DNA of 7,747 nt from an uncultured Eubacteriales bacterium. Its GTDB lineage: Bacteria; Bacillota_A; Clostridia; Oscillospirales; Oscillospiraceae. This document shows, piece after piece, positions 6,025 through 7,747 of the stretch. The notes beneath the pieces were generated by a model. The model was given only the letters and a program-made list of their open reading frames with translations. It was not told the origin of the DNA and did no database searches. The stretch lies in NCBI GenBank assembly GCA_900556015.1, contig USNH01000038.1, positions 1 through 7,747 on the forward strand, given 5' to 3'. A program made the translations under genes and the position numbers. Each line of letters begins with the position of its first letter. The first letter of the stretch is position 1.

Positions 6025-7272
6025 ATGGGTGAAAATATAAATCTCGCCTTTCAGGGCGTATGGAGTCACAAGCTCCGCTCTTTTCTGACCATGCTGGGCA
6101 TCATCATCGGCATCGCCGCCATCATCACCATCGTGTCCACCATTCAGGGCACGAACGAGCAGATCAAGCAGAACCTCATCGGCGCGGGCAATAACGTGGT
6201 GCGGGTGCAGCTCATGCAGGACAACTACAGCGCCGACCTGGGCTACTCCGCCCTGCCTGACGGCATTCAGCCCATCACCCGCGAGATGCGATCGGAGATG
6301 GAGAAGCTGGACTGCGTGGAGACCGTGTCCCTATATAACCAGCGCCAGTGGAGCGACGGCGTGTACGTGGGCAACACCGCGTTCAGCGGTTCGCTGTACG
6401 GCGTGGACGAGAACTATCTGTCCGCCGTGGACTATGTGGTCAACTATGGCCGCGCCTTCACCGCCGGCGATTACGAGAACCGCCGCTGCGTGGCGCTGAT
6501 AGATGCCAAGACCGCCCAGTCCCTGTTCAAGGGCCGCAACCCCATCGGCGGCACGGTGGAGATACAGAGTATGCCCTACACGGTGGTGGGCGTGGTGTCC
6601 GCCCGCTCCACCTCCGAGCCGGTCATCAACAGCTATCAGGACTATTGGATGTACTCCGGCAACACCTCCGGCACGATGTTCATCCCCGACGTGACCTGGC
6701 CGGTGGCCTATCGCTATGACGAGCCCCAGTCCGTGGCCATCCGCGCCACGTCCACCAACGACATGACCAAGGCCGGCGACAACGTGGCCAAGTACCTGAA
6801 CGAGAACGTGATCTCCACGGATACCTTCAAGTACCAGTCCGTTGACCTGCTCCAGCAGGCCAGCGATTTGCAAAGCCTGTCCGAGGCCACCAACAAGCAG
6901 CTCATCTGGATCGCCGCCATCTCCCTGGTGGTGGGCGGCATCGGCGTCATGAACATCATGCTGGTGTCCGTCACGGAGCGCACCCGCGAGATCGGCCTGA
7001 AGATCGCCATCGGCGCGCAGCAGAGCCGCATCCTGTGGCAGTTCCTGACGGAGGCCGCCGTGCTGACCAGCATGGGCGGTATCCTGGGCGTGGCCACAGG
7101 CATCGGCCTGGCAGAGATGCTGTCCCACATCATGGGCACGCCGGTGGCCATCAGCGTCCCGGCCTGCGTCATCGCCGTGGCCTTCTCCATGGTCATCGGC
7201 GTGGTGTTCGGCCTTGTCCCGGCCATGAAGGCCTCCAAGCTGAACCCCATCGAGGCGTTGCGGAGAGAATAA
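6025..7272 (+). CDS. ABC transporter permease, MacB/YknZ-like with FtsX domain
   Basis: A complete 415-residue permease. The N-terminal cytoplasmic helix and TM1 lie at about 17-40 (LRSFLTMLGIIIGIAAIITI). An extracytoplasmic MacB-type core domain follows (about 41-288, including VVRVQL, YGVDENYL and GRAFTAGDYENRRCVALID). The FtsX domain carries TM2 about 291-315, TM3 about 340-368 and TM4 about 376-402. The conserved cytoplasmic motif TERTREIGLKIAIGA (317-331) and the closing P-A-x-K-A-S-K-L-N-P-I-E-A-L motif (399-412) are intact. The topology is four TM segments with no fused ATPase, as in Gram-positive systems. It works as a dimer with the ATPase at 3675-4355; MacB-type pumps move substrates by mechanotransmission from the outer leaflet or extracytoplasmic side. 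AAGGAGG (6011-6017) overlaps the stop of the second adaptor and lies 7 nt before this ATG. It is the last gene of the operon. Substrate unknown. Confidence 0.94.
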   Translation: MGENINLAFQGVWSHKLRSFLTMLGIIIGIAAIITIVSTIQGTNEQIKQNLIGAGNNVVRVQLMQDNYSADLGYSALPDGIQPITREMRSEMEKLDCVETVSLYNQRQWSDGVYVGNTAFSGSLYGVDENYLSAVDYVVNYGRAFTAGDYENRRCVALIDAKTAQSLFKGRNPIGGTVEIQSMPYTVVGVVSARSTSEPVINSYQDYWMYSGNTSGTMFIPDVTWPVAYRYDEPQSVAIRATSTNDMTKAGDNVAKYLNENVISTDTFKYQSVDLLQQASDLQSLSEATNKQLIWIAAISLVVGGIGVMNIMLVSVTERTREIGLKIAIGAQQSRILWQFLTEAAVLTSMGGILGVATGIGLAEMLSHIMGTPVAISVPACVIAVAFSMVIGVVFGLVPAMKASKLNPIEALRRE

Positions 7273-7283
7273 GCGTATGGCAG

Positions 7284-7316
7284 AAAAGGAACGGCCGCAG
7301 GCGGCCGTTCCTTTTT
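7284..7316 (+). terminator. Rho-independent terminator of the efflux operon
   Basis: A perfect 14-bp stem (7284-7297 with 7302-7315) encloses a 4-nt loop CAGG. The core is GGAACGGCCG, and its 3' arm runs directly into TTTTT (7312-7316). It lies 12 nt after the permease stop. Four A residues at the 5' foot could give weak termination in the opposite direction too. Confidence 0.92.
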
Positions 7317-7320
7317 CCGT

Positions 7321-7353
7321 TTTGTAACACATTCGTTGCCCGGCTGTAACCCA
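7321..7353 (+). repeat. 11-bp-phased direct repeats, likely operator of the downstream lipoprotein gene
   Basis: TTTGTAACACA (7321-7331) and GCTGTAACCCA (7343-7353) are spaced exactly 22 bp apart. A degenerate unit, TTCGTTGCCCG (7332-7342), lies between them, giving an 11-bp phase. The TGTAAC core fits the WalR/OmpR-family hexamer pattern, and the units resemble the TTTGTCACC boxes at 2118-2150. They overlap where the -35 of the lipoprotein promoter should be; no good -35 is seen there, as is usual for activator-dependent promoters. Confidence 0.5.
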
Positions 7354-7368
7354 TTTTACGACCCGTTC

Positions 7369-7389
7369 CGGTATACTGAGCCCATACCG
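7369..7389. repeat. Inverted repeat over the lipoprotein -10 region
   Basis: CGGTAT (7369-7374) and ATACCG (7384-7389) are perfect inverted copies with a 9-nt spacer. The pair covers the -10 element and predicted start point. It could be a dimeric repressor site, but with 6-bp arms it may be chance. Confidence 0.3.
7372..7377 (+). promoter_or_regulatory. -10 element of the lipoprotein gene promoter
   Basis: TATACT has one mismatch to TATAAT. At 17-bp spacing the -35 position reads ACCCAT (7349-7354), which is poor and falls in the repeat boxes. Transcription would start near 7384, about 26 nt before the ATG at 7410. Confidence 0.5.
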
Positions 7390-7409
7390 TGAGAAAGGAG
7401 TGTCCCCCT

Positions 7410-7747
7410 ATGAAGAAGAGACGGCTGCTGCCGCTGCTGGCGGCGCTCTTGCTGCTGCTCGCCGCCTGCGGAAAGGCCGACACCCCGGCCCGCACCGACC
7501 TGCCGGACGATACTGCCCAGACTGGCACCGACAAGCTCGGGCAGGATGACGAGGGCCGCGCCCCCACCGCCGCCGAGCAGCCCGACGCCGTGGTGTGTAC
7601 CGTCCTTCAGGACCGGGAGCAGCTCCAGTGTCTGGAGCTCCAGGTGGGCACAGGCTTCCCGTTCACCCTTACCGACCAGACGGCCATCCGGGAGGTCTCT
7701 GCCCTGTTCCAGAGCGCGGCGAAGCGCGCCGATGCCCCCGAGACCTT
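7410..7747 (+). CDS. Small secreted lipoprotein of unknown function, 3' end off the right edge
   Basis: An open frame of 112 visible residues runs to the window end. AAAGGAG (7394-7400) lies 9 nt before the ATG. The N-terminus is a textbook lipoprotein signal: KKRR, an Ala/Leu-rich core, and LAAC with Cys20. After the Cys comes a linker rich in Asp, Thr, Pro and Ala (about 21-60), then the start of a folded domain with VVCTVLQDREQLQCLELQVG. I do not recognise the family. It has its own promoter after the operon terminator, so it is a separate transcription unit, but its upstream boxes resemble those of the efflux operon. A solute-binding or stress-related envelope role would be a guess. Confidence 0.8.
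   Translation, partial: MKKRRLLPLLAALLLLLAACGKADTPARTDLPDDTAQTGTDKLGQDDEGRAPTAAEQPDAVVCTVLQDREQLQCLELQVGTGFPFTLTDQTAIREVSALFQSAAKRADAPET

Noticed and set aside
4306..6069. 587-residue open frame on the minus strand opposite the second adaptor
   Set aside because: It is a mirror of the GC-rich adaptor codons, has a low-complexity His/Val/Leu/Ala composition, and the sense-strand gene has clear family domains.
6331..7332. 333-residue minus-strand frame opposite the permease
   Set aside because: It has a biased His/Gly/Asp composition, starts beyond the operon terminator, and no ribosome binding site was recognised; it is antisense to an intact FtsX-type permease.

Overview
The window looks like chromosomal DNA of a GC-rich, low-outer-membrane Firmicute, most likely a Clostridia/Oscillospirales (Ruminococcaceae-type) gut anaerobe. 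The grounds are indirect: high GC coding sequence, strong AGGAGG-type ribosome binding sites before every gene, sigma-A-like promoters in AT-richer gaps, two secreted proteins with clear lipoprotein signals, and an MFP/ABC/FtsX efflux operon with no outer-membrane channel gene. No marker gene fixes the species.

Layout. (1) Bases 1-1993, minus strand: a large protein with an HD metal-dependent phosphohydrolase domain, running off the left edge (664 residues visible). (2) Bases 1994-2349: a divergent intergenic region with one good promoter facing each way, three 11-bp tandem direct repeats between them, and a roughly 160-nt GC-rich leader with hairpins. (3) Bases 2350-7272, plus strand: a tight four-gene operon in the order lipoprotein membrane-fusion adaptor, MacB-type ATPase, second membrane-fusion adaptor, MacB/FtsX-type permease. 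Genes are separated by 2, -8 and 12 nt. (4) A 14-bp-stem intrinsic terminator at 7284-7316. (5) A short regulatory gap with 11-bp-phased repeats and a -10 element, then the start of a small lipoprotein gene (7410 onward) cut by the right edge.

How it works together. The four operon genes form a MacAB/YknXYZ-like tripartite ABC exporter. The ATPase (3675-4355) energises the permease (6025-7272). The two adaptors (2350-3672 and 4348-6012) would assemble on its extracellular face. The substrate cannot be read from sequence. Having two different adaptors per operon, one with a large insertion at the tip of its coiled-coil hairpin, is the most unusual protein-level feature. The most interesting DNA-level feature is that similar 11-bp-phased TTTGT(C/A)ACC boxes lie at the operon promoter and at the downstream lipoprotein promoter. 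This suggests one OmpR/PhoB/WalR-type response regulator, not encoded here, controls both. No mobile elements, CRISPR arrays or RNA genes were seen.
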